Shown here: in pieces, positions 55,367 to 64,000 of the stretch
How the letters are laid out: each line of letters starts with the position of its first letter
How positions within the stretch are numbered: position 1 is the stretch's first letter
From: Nonomuraea africana
GTDB taxonomy: Bacteria > Actinomycetota > Actinomycetes > Streptosporangiales > Streptosporangiaceae
Length of the DNA: 64,000 nt
Assembly: GCF_014873535.1 (NCBI RefSeq)
Contig: NZ_JADBEF010000001.1
Coordinates: forward strand, 5,332,001 to 5,396,000
Direction: 5' to 3'
Made by a program: the position numbers and the translations under genes
The notes under the pieces: model-generated
Told to the model about the DNA's origin: nothing
What the model saw: the letters and a program-made list of their open reading frames with translations, nothing else
The model's database searches: none

Positions 55367-56437
55367 ATGGACATCCTCGTCATCGGCGCCAGTGGCGCGC
55401 AGGGCGGCGCCGTGGCCAGGCGCCTGGCCGACTCCGGGCACGCGGTGCGCGGCCTCACCCGCTCGGGCGCGGGGCTTCCCCCCGGCGTGACCCCGGTGGC
55501 CGGCGACCTGGCCGACGCCGCCGCGGTGCGGGCCGCCTTCGACGGGGTGACGCACGCGAGCGTGGTGCTGCCCATGGTCTTCGAGCCTTCCACCGTTGAC
55601 GCCTACGTCCGCAACATCGCCGAGGCGGCGGTCGCGGCGGGGGTGCGACGCCTGGTCTACAACACCGCCAACCGCATCCCGCCGGTCCCCACGTCCGTGG
55701 CCGCCTTCGAGACCCGTCGAGCGGCCGCGTCGCTGCTGGGGGCGAGCGGGGTGCCGACGGTCGTGCTCAGGCCGCCCGTCTACCTCGACAACCTGTGCGC
55801 GCGGTGGGTGGCGGGGCCGCTGGTGCACGAGGGGGTGCTGCGGTACCCGCTGCCGGCCGACCTGCCGGTGTCCTGGCTCAGCCACGCCGACCTCGCCAAC
55901 GCCACCGTCGCCGCCCTCACCCTCCCCTTCCCGAACGGCTCTCCCGCCGGACGCACGGCAGCCTCCTCGGGCGATTCCACCGCCCCCACGCCCACCCAAG
56001 ACCCCCAGGTCAGCCCAGCCCTCACCCCACGCGCGCCCTCTTTGAGCGGCCCCACCATCACCTCGCGCACGGATGAGGGACCCACGCTCGGCTCGAACGG
56101 TTCCGCCTCCCCCTCACACCCAGGGGAAGGGCTCACGCTCGACCTGGGTGGAGCCGATGTGGTGACGGGGGACGAGCTCGCCGCCGCCTTCTCGGTCGCC
56201 CTCGGCCGCCCTGTCCGGTACGTCGCCCAGGACCTCGACGAGTTCGAAGCGGGCCTGACCCATGCGCTCGGCGCCCCCACCGCCGCAGGCGTCGTCTCGA
56301 CGTACCGCTGGATCGCCGAGCACGGCCACGACCTGTACGACCTCGACCCAGCCGCACTGGAGAAGACCCTCGAGATCCGGCTCACCCCCCTGAGCACGTG
56401 GATCGCCGCCCAGCCCTGGACGGAGCTCGCCCGATGA
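55367..56437 (+). CDS. NmrA-type NAD(P)-binding protein with low-complexity insert
   Basis: The 356-residue protein begins MDILVIGASGAQGGAVARRL, a Rossmann nucleotide motif of the NmrA/HSCARG type, followed by SVVLPMVFEPSTVDAYVRN and VVLRPPVYLDNLC. These proteins sense NADPH/NADP or act as atypical reductases. Residues about 187-256 are a Pro/Ser/Thr/Gly-rich insert (for example TAPTPTQDPQVSPALTPRAP) breaking the fold before DLGGADVVTGDELAAAF. Its stop overlaps the next ATG. Confidence 0.83.
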   Translation: MDILVIGASGAQGGAVARRLADSGHAVRGLTRSGAGLPPGVTPVAGDLADAAAVRAAFDGVTHASVVLPMVFEPSTVDAYVRNIAEAAVAAGVRRLVYNTANRIPPVPTSVAAFETRRAAASLLGASGVPTVVLRPPVYLDNLCARWVAGPLVHEGVLRYPLPADLPVSWLSHADLANATVAALTLPFPNGSPAGRTAASSGDSTAPTPTQDPQVSPALTPRAPSLSGPTITSRTDEGPTLGSNGSASPSHPGEGLTLDLGGADVVTGDELAAAFSVALGRPVRYVAQDLDEFEAGLTHALGAPTAAGVVSTYRWIAEHGHDLYDLDPAALEKTLEIRLTPLSTWIAAQPWTELAR

Positions 56438-56874
56438 GCGCCCCCACACCCGCTCCGGCCCCCGCCGACGACGCGAACGCCTGCCACGCGGAGATCGTCC
56501 GCCACCACCGGGTCATCGAGGACTGGCTCGCAGGACGCATGTCCCGCGCCGACCTCCCCGCCTTCGCCGACGCGCACACGCCCGGCTTCACCCTCATCAC
56601 CCCGGACGGCGAGACCCTGCCGCTGCCGCGGGTGCTGTCCATGATCGAGCCCGCACACGGCGCCGCGCCCACCCTCACGATCACCATCCGCAACGTGAAG
56701 ATCATCGCGAGCGCGCAACCTTTCGTGGTCGCCACATACGAGGAACACCACGGCGGCCAGGACCCGAGCATCCGCCGAGCCACCGTGGTCTTCACCCGCG
56801 ATGCCGACACCCCCCACGGCCTGCGCTGGACCCACCTGCACGAAACCTGGACCCAGACCCCGTCATCCACCTGA
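56434..56874 (+). CDS. SnoaL/DUF4440-like (NTF2 fold) protein
   Basis: The 146-residue protein has the alpha-beta barrel pattern of NTF2-like proteins (DWLAGRMSRADLPAFADAHTPGFTLITPDGETL, TIRNVKIIASAQPFVVATYEEH, RWTHLHETW). Its ATG overlaps the NmrA-type gene stop (ATGA). Such small proteins are ligand binders or isomerases; no catalytic residue set is recognisable. The pair is probably one operon under the divergent AraC regulator. Confidence 0.8.
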   Translation: MSAPTPAPAPADDANACHAEIVRHHRVIEDWLAGRMSRADLPAFADAHTPGFTLITPDGETLPLPRVLSMIEPAHGAAPTLTITIRNVKIIASAQPFVVATYEEHHGGQDPSIRRATVVFTRDADTPHGLRWTHLHETWTQTPSST

Positions 56875-57248
56875 CGCCGAAAGCCAACAGACAGCGACCC
56901 CAGCCCCGACGCCCCACCCCGGCCAACCGGACACCAACCCCACGCAGTCACCGGCACGACCTGGCGTCAGCCGCAGCCCAGGCACGAAGGGCGGTGCCCA
57001 ATGAATAGAGCCACGCGGCCACCCTCACCGACCGGTGCCACCAAACCGCACACCCGACCCACCGCCCCACACCGGACTGCAGGACCGCAGCTCCCTCACC
57101 GGCCCGCCCAACGACCCCACGGCCGCACGCCCGGCCGCCCGCAAGGCCGCCGCCCACACCGAAAGCCCGCAGCTCACTCCCCGATGCGACTCCAGGAACC
57201 ACCCCGCACACCCGGTCGGCCGCGAAGACGTCGCCCACACCTCGGGGT
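56875..57248. other. 374-nt convergent gap, nothing recognised
   Basis: It lies between the SnoaL-like gene and the end of comEC. The sequence is C-rich on the plus strand with CACC/CCCGA runs. Open frames on both strands lack protein character. No hairpin of note and no repeat of the dispersed element was seen. Confidence 0.5.
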
Positions 57249-59972
57249 TCACTCATTGGTCCTGCCTCTGGAGACCACTGCCAGCCGTCCCGACTGATCG
57301 ATGACCGCCAGTGCGCCCGACTGGTCCGTGCGGTAGACGCGCATCCCCAGCCGGTGCAGCATCCCCAGCGTCGGCGGCGCCGGATGCCCGTACCCGTTGT
57401 CGGACCCCACGCTGATCAAGGCCGCCCGCGCCCCCGTCGCCGCGAGGAAGCGGGCGTCCTGCCGAGCCGATCCGTGATGGGGAACCTTCAGCAGGTCGGC
57501 CCGGGGCAGCCCCGCGCGGAGCAGTTCTGCCTGCGCCTCCGTCTCCACATCGCCGCTGAGCAGGATCGACCCCGCCGCCCAGCGCACCAGGATGACCACG
57601 CTCTCGTTGTTGATCGTGCTCCCCTCCCCAGGACCGCCCGGCATGCCCCCGGGCGCGGGCCCCACGACGGTCACCTCCGACGGGCCGAAGCGCCAGCGGG
57701 CCCCGGGGGACGCCACCCACTCGGCGACCCTGCGGCGGCCCAGGGCGGCCGAGATCCGGGCGGACTCGTTCGCGGGCGCCCGCCCCGGGCTGACGATCAC
57801 CGCGCCGACCCGGCGGCCCGATCTGAAGACCCCGTCCAGGCCGCCCACGTGATCGCGATGCGGATGCGTGAGGATGACGAGCGGGACCTCGCGGACGCCG
57901 AGATCACGCAGGCACCGGTCCACCAGCGTGGGGTCGGGACCGGTGTCCACGACGACCGCCCGCCCCGCCCCCGCCGCGACGGCGAGGGAGTCGCCCTGCC
58001 CCACGTCGCACGCGACGAAGAGCCAGCGAGGAGGCGGCCAAGGGGCGATCACGGGACCGGCGACCAGGACTGCCGCCAGGCCTGCCGTGCCCATGGTCAT
58101 GACGATCAGCCGCGCGCCCGCGCGGCGCAGCAGTGGTACGGCCAGCGCGACCGCCGCGGCGAGCAGGAGCAGACCGGGGAGCCCGCCCGGCCACGGGAGG
58201 CCGGCCAGCGGCACGCGCGCGGCGTGCTCGGCCACGGTGATGATCCAGCCGACCGCGTAGCCCGCGGGCAGGACGAGCAGCCTGGCCACGTCCATGGACA
58301 GCGGCGCCACCAGCGCGGCCGCGAACCCGAGCACCGTGGCGGGGGCGACGGCCGGACCCGCCAGCAGGTTGGCGGGAACCGCGACCAGTTGCAGCTGTCC
58401 GGCCATGAGCACCAGCACCGGCGTCACCGCCGCCTGCGCCGCGGCCGGTACGGCGATCGCCTCCGCCGCCCAGCGCGGCATCCTGGCCGACATCCTGTCG
58501 CGCCAACCGGGCGCGAGCAGCAGGATGCCGCCCGTGGCGCAGACCGACAGGGCGAAGCCGTACTCGCGGGCCAGCCCTGGATCGAACATCACCAGCAGCA
58601 GCACCGTCGCCGACAGCGCCGCGACGCCGTCCCTCGGCCGCCCCGTGCCGAGCGCGATCGCCCCGACCAGCCCCATGAGCAGCGCTCTCAGCACACTCGG
58701 GGACGGGCGCGCCACCACCGCGAAGGCCAGCATGGCGAGCGCCGCGAACCCGGCCCGTACGGCGAGCGGCAGCCCCGCCAACCGCGACACCGCCACCACC
58801 GCCCCCGCCACGATCGCGAGATTGGCCCCGCTGACGGCGGTCAGGTGACTGAGCCCCGCGTCCCTGAAGTCGGCGCTGACCTCGGGATCCATGCGCGACA
58901 CATCGCCCACCACGAGCCCGGGCAGCAGTCCTCGCTGGTCGGGCGGCAAGCCGTCCACCGCCTCGCGCAGCCCCGCCCGCAGCCGTCCCGCCACGCTCTG
59001 CGGTCCTGAGGGCTCCGACAGCACCGTCGGCGGCCCGCGCACCAGCAGCACCGCGCCGACGAGCTCACCGGGGTCGGCGCTGCCCAGCCTCCCCGCCACC
59101 CGCAGGCGCTGGCTGGGCAGGAGCGACCGCCATCTGCTGCCCGACCCGAACACCACGACAGGGGTGTGGACGGCGAGGCGTCCGGTGGGGGTGTCCAGCG
59201 ACTCCAGCGTGGCCTCGACGACCACGCTCTCGCCCCTGAAGGCCGCTTTGGCCTGCCGTACCTTGGGGTCGCCGGTGAGCACGATCTCCCCACGTACGGC
59301 GGCCCCTCTGGCGGCGAGCTCGGCGACCGGACCGGTGCTGACGGCGTGCACGCGAAAGGCCACGCCGGCGGAGGTGGCCGCCGTGCACCCGAGCACCGCT
59401 ATGGCGACTTTCACCCAGACTCCGGCAGCCTGCCACCCGTGTCCACTCGCACGACGCCTCCTGGCCGCGAGGGGGACCGCTGCCGCGCCCAAGGCCGCTA
59501 TCACCGCGCAGGCTGCGCCGACGGGGGCCGGACAGCCCAGGAGGATCAACGCCGTAGCCCATGACGCGAGCGCAGGCAGAACCAGAACCAGCGTGTACGC
59601 CGACCACCGATCCTCAGCCCCACTCACCGCCCGAACCTCAGCCTCGCGCGCCGCCCGAGCCTGAGCCTCGCCCGACCCCCGAGGCTCAGCGCCACTCGAC
59701 GCCCGAGCCTCGACGCCGCAGCCAGGCCGGCCTACCCACCGGCCCTCAGCCTCGCCCGCCGCCCGGACCTCAGCGCCACCCGACCACCGGGTCTCGCCGC
59801 CACCCGACGCGCGGATCTCGGCGCTACCCGACCACCGAGCCCCGGCGCAGCCCGACGACCGGATCTCGGCGTCGGCTGGTCGCTGGGGCTCGGTGTCGGC
59901 TGAGGGGCCGGGCTTTGCGTCGGGCGGGGGTGTGGGAGGGTTCTGGTCCTTGGCCGACGAGTGTGCTGCCAC
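57249..59972 (-). CDS. comEC: ComEC/Rec2 competence membrane protein with repetitive N-terminus
   Basis: The 907-residue protein has about ten membrane helices, the competence domain (LPPDQRGLLPGLVVGDVSRMDPEV, LSHLTAVSGANLAIVAG) and a C-terminal metallo-beta-lactamase domain (CDVGQGDSL, VILTHPHRDHVGGLDG, VPHHGSARQD). It forms the channel for single-stranded DNA uptake. The first about 120 residues before the first helix are a repeat of SGGAEVRA/WSG-type units (ASGGGETRWSGGAEVRAAG) not seen in normal ComEC. A later start is possible but no strong ribosome site was found. Confidence 0.92.
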   Translation of the reverse strand: MAAHSSAKDQNPPTPPPDAKPGPSADTEPQRPADAEIRSSGCAGARWSGSAEIRASGGGETRWSGGAEVRAAGEAEGRWVGRPGCGVEARASSGAEPRGSGEAQARAAREAEVRAVSGAEDRWSAYTLVLVLPALASWATALILLGCPAPVGAACAVIAALGAAAVPLAARRRRASGHGWQAAGVWVKVAIAVLGCTAATSAGVAFRVHAVSTGPVAELAARGAAVRGEIVLTGDPKVRQAKAAFRGESVVVEATLESLDTPTGRLAVHTPVVVFGSGSRWRSLLPSQRLRVAGRLGSADPGELVGAVLLVRGPPTVLSEPSGPQSVAGRLRAGLREAVDGLPPDQRGLLPGLVVGDVSRMDPEVSADFRDAGLSHLTAVSGANLAIVAGAVVAVSRLAGLPLAVRAGFAALAMLAFAVVARPSPSVLRALLMGLVGAIALGTGRPRDGVAALSATVLLLVMFDPGLAREYGFALSVCATGGILLLAPGWRDRMSARMPRWAAEAIAVPAAAQAAVTPVLVLMAGQLQLVAVPANLLAGPAVAPATVLGFAAALVAPLSMDVARLLVLPAGYAVGWIITVAEHAARVPLAGLPWPGGLPGLLLLAAAVALAVPLLRRAGARLIVMTMGTAGLAAVLVAGPVIAPWPPPRWLFVACDVGQGDSLAVAAGAGRAVVVDTGPDPTLVDRCLRDLGVREVPLVILTHPHRDHVGGLDGVFRSGRRVGAVIVSPGRAPANESARISAALGRRRVAEWVASPGARWRFGPSEVTVVGPAPGGMPGGPGEGSTINNESVVILVRWAAGSILLSGDVETEAQAELLRAGLPRADLLKVPHHGSARQDARFLAATGARAALISVGSDNGYGHPAPPTLGMLHRLGMRVYRTDQSGALAVIDQSGRLAVVSRGRTNE

Positions 59973-59993
59973 ATCACTCCCATGCGGGTGGAG

Positions 59994-61211
59994 TCAAACT
60001 CTGACCTTGTCCTTGAGTTCGGCGTATTTTCTTTCGCCGATCCCCGAAACCTCGCGTAGTTGCTCGACGCTTCGGAAGCCGCCGTGAGTGGTGCGGAACT
60101 CGGCGATGCGGGCCGCCAGCACCTCACCGACACCTGGTAATTCCTCCAGTTGCTCGGGCGTGGCGCTGTTGAGGTCGAGGACGGCCGGGGGCGCGGCGAC
60201 CACGCCGCCGCCCGCACCGCCGGGCGCCCCGACGACGATCTGTTCGCCGTCGACCAGGCGTCGGGCGAGGTTGACGGAGCCGGTGGGAGCTCCCGAGCGC
60301 ACCCCACCGGCCGCCTCGACCGCGTCGGTGACCCGGGAGCCGCCCGGCAGGGTGTAGACGCCGGGCCTGCGCACCTTGCCGGCCACGTGCACCATCACCT
60401 CGGGTGAGGTCGAGAGGGCGGCGGAGGCGGAGGCGGAGGTGGCGGGTGGGGGCGCGGCCGAGCCGCTGATCGGGGACGGCGCGGCGAGAGGCTCGGGAGT
60501 GGGGCTGGCGCGCCAGACGTAGAAGCCGCCGACGACGGCTGCCACCACACCCAGCACCAGCAGGACGCGCAGCCCAGGGCGTCCTGGATCGAGGCCGGGA
60601 GCCTGGGCGGAGACCGCGGCGCGGAAGGCGGCGAAGGATTGGGGGATCCGTGGGGAGAGACCGGAGGGGCCGTCAGACGGCGGGTCGTCGGCGGGCGCTC
60701 GACCCTGCACCGGCTCCTCATCGAAACCAGGGCCACCCAAGGACGCCAAACGACCAGACCGATTCCCGACCCCTGCCGCGCCAGCCCCCGGGCGACCCGA
60801 AGACGCCGCGCCGAAGCCAGGATGATCCAAAGACACCGAACGACCTGACCCGCTCCCGACCCCTGCCGCGCCAGCCCCCGGGCGACCCGAAGACGCCGGG
60901 CCCAACTCAGGACGCTCCGCTGCCTCGTCTGGCCCGGGGCGCTCACGAGACGTGCAACGACGGCCGACCCCCTCCGCCGCCGGCGAGCCACCCGAAGGCG
61001 TCTCTTCGGGGAAGCCCGCCCAAGGCGGAACACCCCGAAGCAAGGATCCCCCAAGGCCCGGCGGCTGCCCTGGGGCCGCCGTCACCCCGAACGTGCCCGG
61101 AGGCTGCCCTGGGGTCACCCTCACCCCGAACGTGCCCCCAGGTGGCCCCACGGCGCGCCACAGCCGCCTCTCGGCCACCTCGCGCTCCACGTTCTCCTCA
61201 GAGTTCCGCAC
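59994..61211 (-). CDS. comEA: ComEA-type DNA-binding protein with long repetitive N-terminus
   Basis: The 405-residue protein has a Gly/Pro-rich cytosolic N-terminus of about 210 residues, one membrane helix (LRVLLVLGVVAAVVGGFYVW), an SLBB domain (about 271-330, VMVHVAGKVRRPGVYTLPGG) and a helix-hairpin-helix DNA-binding domain (about 345-405, LDLNSATPEQLEELPGVGEV). It binds incoming DNA and hands it to ComEC, whose gene starts 21 nt downstream. The N-terminus contains two 30-residue repeats. Leu358 in the HhH motif is encoded by the rare codon TTA (60140-60138). Confidence 0.9.
   Translation of the reverse strand: MRNSEENVEREVAERRLWRAVGPPGGTFGVRVTPGQPPGTFGVTAAPGQPPGLGGSLLRGVPPWAGFPEETPSGGSPAAEGVGRRCTSRERPGPDEAAERPELGPASSGRPGAGAAGVGSGSGRSVSLDHPGFGAASSGRPGAGAAGVGNRSGRLASLGGPGFDEEPVQGRAPADDPPSDGPSGLSPRIPQSFAAFRAAVSAQAPGLDPGRPGLRVLLVLGVVAAVVGGFYVWRASPTPEPLAAPSPISGSAAPPPATSASASAALSTSPEVMVHVAGKVRRPGVYTLPGGSRVTDAVEAAGGVRSGAPTGSVNLARRLVDGEQIVVGAPGGAGGGVVAAPPAVLDLNSATPEQLEELPGVGEVLAARIAEFRTTHGGFRSVEQLREVSGIGERKYAELKDKVRV
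60751..60898 (-). repeat. 90-bp in-frame direct repeat in comEA
   Basis: A 45-nt core (60764-60808) recurs identically at 60854-60898, 90 nt apart, within a longer imperfect unit. It encodes two copies of ASSGRPGAGAAGVG followed by SGR--SL--PGF. The period is a multiple of three, so the frame is kept. Confidence 0.85.
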
Positions 61212-61287
61212 AGCCCGAGACCGTAAGCCAAGCCTCTACCGGCCAACGCCGCCGAACCCCGTTCTGTGGACAGACGGGAAACAACCG

Positions 61288-62100
61288 TCAGTCGCTCGGC
61301 GACACCGTGATGCCCAGCGCCCCCGGCCCCACGTGGACGCCGATCACCGCCCCCACCTCGACCACGCTCAGCCGTACCAACGCAGGCAGTCGGCGGGAGA
61401 GCCGCTCGGCCAGCGCCTCGGCCCTGCTCTGCGCCGACAGGTGCTGGACCGCCACCTCCACCGGCCCCGTGCCCGCCGCCGCCACCGCCAGGTCCTCCAG
61501 GCGCGACAGGGCGCGCGTGGCCGTACGGACCTTCTCCAGCGGCACGATGCGCCCGCCCTCCAGATGGAGCAGCGGCTTGATCAGCAGTGCCGACCCGACG
61601 AGTGACGCCGCGGCGCCGATGCGACCGCCCTTGCGGAGATATTCCAGCGTGTCGACGTAGAAGTACGTCTGCGTGCGAGCCGCGAGGGCCCTGGCGACCG
61701 AGGCCACCTCCTCCATCGACCGCCCGTCGGCGGCGGCGCGGGCGGCGGCCAGGACGGGAAAGCCCAGGCCCATGGCGATCGACCTGCTGTCCACCACCTC
61801 GACAGGGACGGAGGCCGATTCGGCGGCCAGGCGCGCCGCCTCGACTGTGCCCGACAAATCCCCCGACAGATGAATAGCGACAATTCCCGAAATATCAGAC
61901 AAAGAATCGTAAATGGCGGAAAAGCGGGCGGGAGAAGGGCGCGATGTCGTCACCGGGGTCCATTCGCCGATCGTCACGGAATCGCCCTCGTCATACGGCC
62001 GACCACCCACGATCACCTGCAAAGGCACCACGGTCACACCGGAGGGAACGGAAGGCAGATAAGCCGTGGAATCGGTGACGATCGCGACCGAAGGTGACAT
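61288..62100 (-). CDS. DegV family fatty-acid-binding protein
   Basis: The 270-residue protein begins MSPSVAIVTDSTAYLP and contains the family signatures HLSGDLSGTVEAARLAA, VVDSRSIAMGLGF, TLEYLRKGGRIG and the final HVGPGALGI. DegV/FakB proteins bind fatty acids for phosphorylation by FakA kinase. The start ATG 62100 is fixed by the family N-terminus. It lies 14 nt downstream of hutI on the same strand. Confidence 0.93.
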   Translation of the reverse strand: MSPSVAIVTDSTAYLPSVPSGVTVVPLQVIVGGRPYDEGDSVTIGEWTPVTTSRPSPARFSAIYDSLSDISGIVAIHLSGDLSGTVEAARLAAESASVPVEVVDSRSIAMGLGFPVLAAARAAADGRSMEEVASVARALAARTQTYFYVDTLEYLRKGGRIGAAASLVGSALLIKPLLHLEGGRIVPLEKVRTATRALSRLEDLAVAAAGTGPVEVAVQHLSAQSRAEALAERLSRRLPALVRLSVVEVGAVIGVHVGPGALGITVSPSD

Positions 62101-62114
62101 GACCCCGAGACTAG

Positions 62115-63323
62115 CTACTGGACCGGGATTCCGCCCCGCCAGACCCTGCGCGGCTTCAACCCGAAGGACCAGGCGAAGGCGCCCTCGTGGTCGGCGTCCC
62201 ACTGGACGATGTCGGCCAGCCGTCCCGGAGCGAGCACGCCGCGGTCGGGCGCGCCCAGCACGGTGGCGCCGCCCAGCGTGGCGGCCCGCAGCGCGTCGCC
62301 CACGCTCATTCCGAACGCCGCCACCGCCAGGCTGATGACCAGCGACATCGAGGTGATGCCGCAGTGGCCGGGGTTGTGGTCGCTGCCTAGGGCGATCGTG
62401 ACGCCCTGCGAGATCATGCGGCGGACCGGCGGAAGGCTGCCGCGCTGCATCGCGGTGGCGGGGCAGAGCACGGCCGGCACGCCGTAGCGGGAGAGAACCG
62501 AGATGTCCTCGTCGGAGGTGTGGTGGAGCAGGTCGGCCGAGGCGCAACCGAGCTCGGCGGCCAGCTGGACGGCGCCGCGGCGGCTGTAGGCGCCCGCGTG
62601 GACGCGCGGCAGCAGGCCGACGTTGCGCCCCGAGGCCAGCACCCAGCGGGACTCCTCGGTGGTGAAGTGGCCCTCGTCGCAGTAGACGTCGACGCTGTCG
62701 GCCCCGGCCGCCGCCGCGTCGGCGCACCAGGCGCCCACGGCCTCGACGTAGTCGCGCTGGCGGCCGAAGTACTCGGGAGGAACGACGTGCGCCGCGAGGA
62801 ACGTGACGTGCACGCGCGGCATCATCGGCTCCTTCTCCAGCTCGCGCAGCAGTCGCACGTCGGCCAGCTCGCCGTCGCGGGTGAGGTGGTAGCCGGTCTT
62901 GGCCTCGACCGTGGTGGTGCCGCTGAGCAGCCAGGAGCGCAGCCGCTCGCGCACGCCGTTGCAGAGGGTCCAGGGGTCGGTGCCGCGGGTCACGGTGACG
63001 GTGGAGCCGATGCCGCCGCCCGCCGCGTTGATCGCCGAGGAGGTGGAGCCGCTGGACCGCATCGCCATCTCGGCGTAGCGGTTGCCCGCGTAGACGGGGT
63101 GGGTGTGCGCGTCGATGAGGCCGGGGGTGACGAGCGCGCCGCTGAGGTTCTCGACCTGGTCGACGTCGACGATGTCGTCGACGACACCGGGGACGCTCTG
63201 CGGGAGGTCGGCCGCCCGCCCCACCCAGGCGATGCGGTCGTTGTGCACGAGGAGGGCCGCGTTGCTGATGACATCGTTTCCGGTCCACATGCGGCCGATG
63301 TTGGTGAGCAGCCGAACAGTCAT
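62115..63323 (-). CDS. hutI: imidazolonepropionase
   Basis: The 402-residue amidohydrolase converts imidazolone-5-propionate to formiminoglutamate in histidine degradation. Metal and substrate motifs are DAHTHPVYAGNR, SGTTTVEAKTGYHL, FLAAHVVPPEY and GSDHNPGHC. It starts at ATG 63323 (MTVRLLTNIGRMW). No hutH or hutU is in the window, so the rest of the pathway is elsewhere. It is probably transcribed together with the degV gene. Confidence 0.93.
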   Translation of the reverse strand: MTVRLLTNIGRMWTGNDVISNAALLVHNDRIAWVGRAADLPQSVPGVVDDIVDVDQVENLSGALVTPGLIDAHTHPVYAGNRYAEMAMRSSGSTSSAINAAGGGIGSTVTVTRGTDPWTLCNGVRERLRSWLLSGTTTVEAKTGYHLTRDGELADVRLLRELEKEPMMPRVHVTFLAAHVVPPEYFGRQRDYVEAVGAWCADAAAAGADSVDVYCDEGHFTTEESRWVLASGRNVGLLPRVHAGAYSRRGAVQLAAELGCASADLLHHTSDEDISVLSRYGVPAVLCPATAMQRGSLPPVRRMISQGVTIALGSDHNPGHCGITSMSLVISLAVAAFGMSVGDALRAATLGGATVLGAPDRGVLAPGRLADIVQWDADHEGAFAWSFGLKPRRVWRGGIPVQ

Positions 63324-63650
63324 CGCACCACCCCGCACGCAGGCAGCGGCAAGCGGACGGCGGCTACCGCGCCCACTGAGCCCGCTCCTGGTCCGGCCGA
63401 CATCGGGGGTCTCCTGCTCTCATCCGCATTGATCCTGCGGTGACCGATCGCCGGGCTCATGATCCGGCGATTTCAGTTCAGTTACGTTATTTCACAGGTC
63501 GGCTCGCTGTACAGGGTTATCCGGAAGAAAGCCCTCGCATCAGAACGACTCATGCGTCTCTTGAGGCAGCTCAGCCTCGCATTTCCGCTCTGGCCCCCGC
63601 ATGCGGCATCACTCGCAGCAGCCATCTCGATACCCGCGCCATTAGTGTCG

Positions 63651-63664
63651 TAAGGCTTGCCTTA
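63651..63664. promoter_or_regulatory. DtxR/IdeR-like palindrome
   Basis: TAAGGCTTGCCTTA is a perfect 6-2-6 palindrome resembling the core of iron or manganese boxes (AGG-tta-CCT type). It lies close to a minus-strand -10 (TACGAT), the normal position for repression of a transcript heading toward hutI. Confidence 0.4.
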
Positions 63665-63720
63665 TCGTAGCAATCCCAGCGGGGAACGACCACTGTCGTG
63701 TTCATCCCCTAACGCGAAGA

Positions 63721-63748
63721 ACGGCCCGCGCCACATGGCGCGAGCCGT
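63721..63748 (-). terminator. hflX terminator
   Basis: Minus strand ACGGCTCGCGCC (63748-63737), loop ATGT, GGCGCGGGCCGT (63732-63721) followed by TCTT: a 12-bp stem with one G-T pair, about 15 nt past the hflX stop. Confidence 0.85.
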
Positions 63749-63763
63749 ACTTTCGATCGGATA

Positions 63764-64000
63764 TCAGCCGACGCGCTCGACGGGCTTGCCCACCCGCTCC
63801 AGCTCGTGGAAGAGGCTGGGCAGCACGCGGGCGTGCAGCACCGTGCCGTCGCCGACGTGCTCGAGCGAGATCACCTCGCCCTCCTTGTGGGCGCGCGAGA
63901 TCAGGTCACCCCTGTCGTACGGCACCAGCATGAGCACCTCGTGGTCGAGCCTGGGCAGCTCGCGCTCGACGAGCGCCATCAGCTCGTCGATCCCCGCGCC
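63764..64000 (-). CDS. hflX: GTPase HflX, C-terminal fragment (gene continues beyond window)
   Basis: The visible 78 residues (GAGIDELMALVERELPRLDHEVLMLVPYDRGDLISRAHKEG...) match the C-terminal domain of HflX. The VPYDRGDLISRAHKEGEVISLEHVGDGTVLHARV pattern is diagnostic. HflX is a ribosome-associated GTPase that splits stalled 70S ribosomes. The GTPase domain lies to the right of the window. A terminator follows the stop. Confidence 0.88.
   Translation of the reverse strand, partial: GAGIDELMALVERELPRLDHEVLMLVPYDRGDLISRAHKEGEVISLEHVGDGTVLHARVLPSLFHELERVGKPVERVG

Larger units (their letters stand above)
63324..63763. other. 440-nt gap with low-GC core and metalloregulator-like palindrome
   Basis: From about 63456 to 63700 the GC content is visibly lower than in the rest of the window. 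It contains TAAGGC-TT-GCCTTA (63651-63664) and a TACGAT -10-like box on the minus strand just upstream of it. A plus-strand frame at 63459-63653 (MIRRFQFSYVISQVGSLYR...) is open but unrecognised. On the minus strand a 23-residue frame starts at ATG 63642 (MARVSRWLLRVMPHAGARAE). Confidence 0.5.

Noticed and set aside
63571..63642. 23-residue minus-strand leader peptide (MARVSRWLLRVMPHAGARAE...)
   Set aside because: No ribosome site or regulatory codon bias and no coupled gene within 200 nt.

Overview
This is 64 kb of high-GC DNA from a filamentous-type actinomycete. The evidence is GTG/TTG starts, leaderless promoters, a twin-arginine lipoprotein, ECF sigma/anti-sigma genes, a CIRCE-HrcA-DnaJ unit, and the housekeeping order leuA / era / nudix / CorC-YbeY-PhoH / HIT / rsmE-dnaJ-hrcA / hemW / lepA / rpsT / holA / comEC-comEA / degV / hutI / hflX. 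The proteins look most like Streptosporangiales (Nonomuraea-type) relatives, but that placement is inference. No rRNA, tRNA, CRISPR array, insertion sequence or prophage gene was found. leuA (left edge) and hflX (right edge) are cut by the window.

Layout: 1-7.7 kb holds leuA with a leucine-rich leader peptide and attenuator, ddaH, DUF2630, an AraC/VOC pair, and a carboxylate transporter with its two-component system. 7.6-9.6 kb holds a TAXI receptor and the wreck of a urea ABC transporter: urtE has lost its catalytic Glu and urtD survives as a scrap. 9.7-16.1 kb holds a secreted EEP hydrolase and a complete urease operon ureABCFGD. 16.2-22.5 kb holds a MarR/MFS efflux pair, a small membrane protein, and a UvrA-like resistance ATPase divergent from a double-MerR (TioE-like) regulator. 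22.7-28.8 kb is the conserved era-to-HIT block. 28.8-33.4 kb is an accessory island of two solute-binding-type proteins (one fused to a VWA domain) beside a sigma/anti-sigma pair. 33.4-38 kb is rsmE-dnaJ-hrcA (CIRCE) and DUF3097/DUF4870. 38-42.7 kb is a sulfatase module with its own formylglycine-generating enzyme, PadR regulator and exporter. 42.7-49.8 kb is hemW, a secreted GH18 chitinase, small genes, lepA, a membrane-anchored GH18-like protein and rpsT. 50-53.4 kb has two permease-less MacB-type ATPases and an MFS/MarR pair. 53.4-64 kb has holA, AraC/NmrA/SnoaL, comEC, comEA, degV, hutI and hflX.

How it fits together: a conserved chromosomal backbone is interrupted by small self-contained modules, most pairing a regulator with a transporter or enzyme. 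The most unusual signals are: (i) a homologous ~80-bp element 15-17 nt after the stop codons of three unrelated genes (era, dnaJ and a membrane-protein gene); (ii) urea-transporter decay next to intact urease; (iii) lineage-type low-complexity insertions inside UreF, UreD, an NmrA protein, ComEA and ComEC; (iv) a 29-bp tandem repeat joining the 3' ends of two convergent genes; (v) rare TTA codons in both GH18 signal/anchor segments, in comEA and possibly in the sigma gene; and (vi) the VWA/solute-binding/sigma island.
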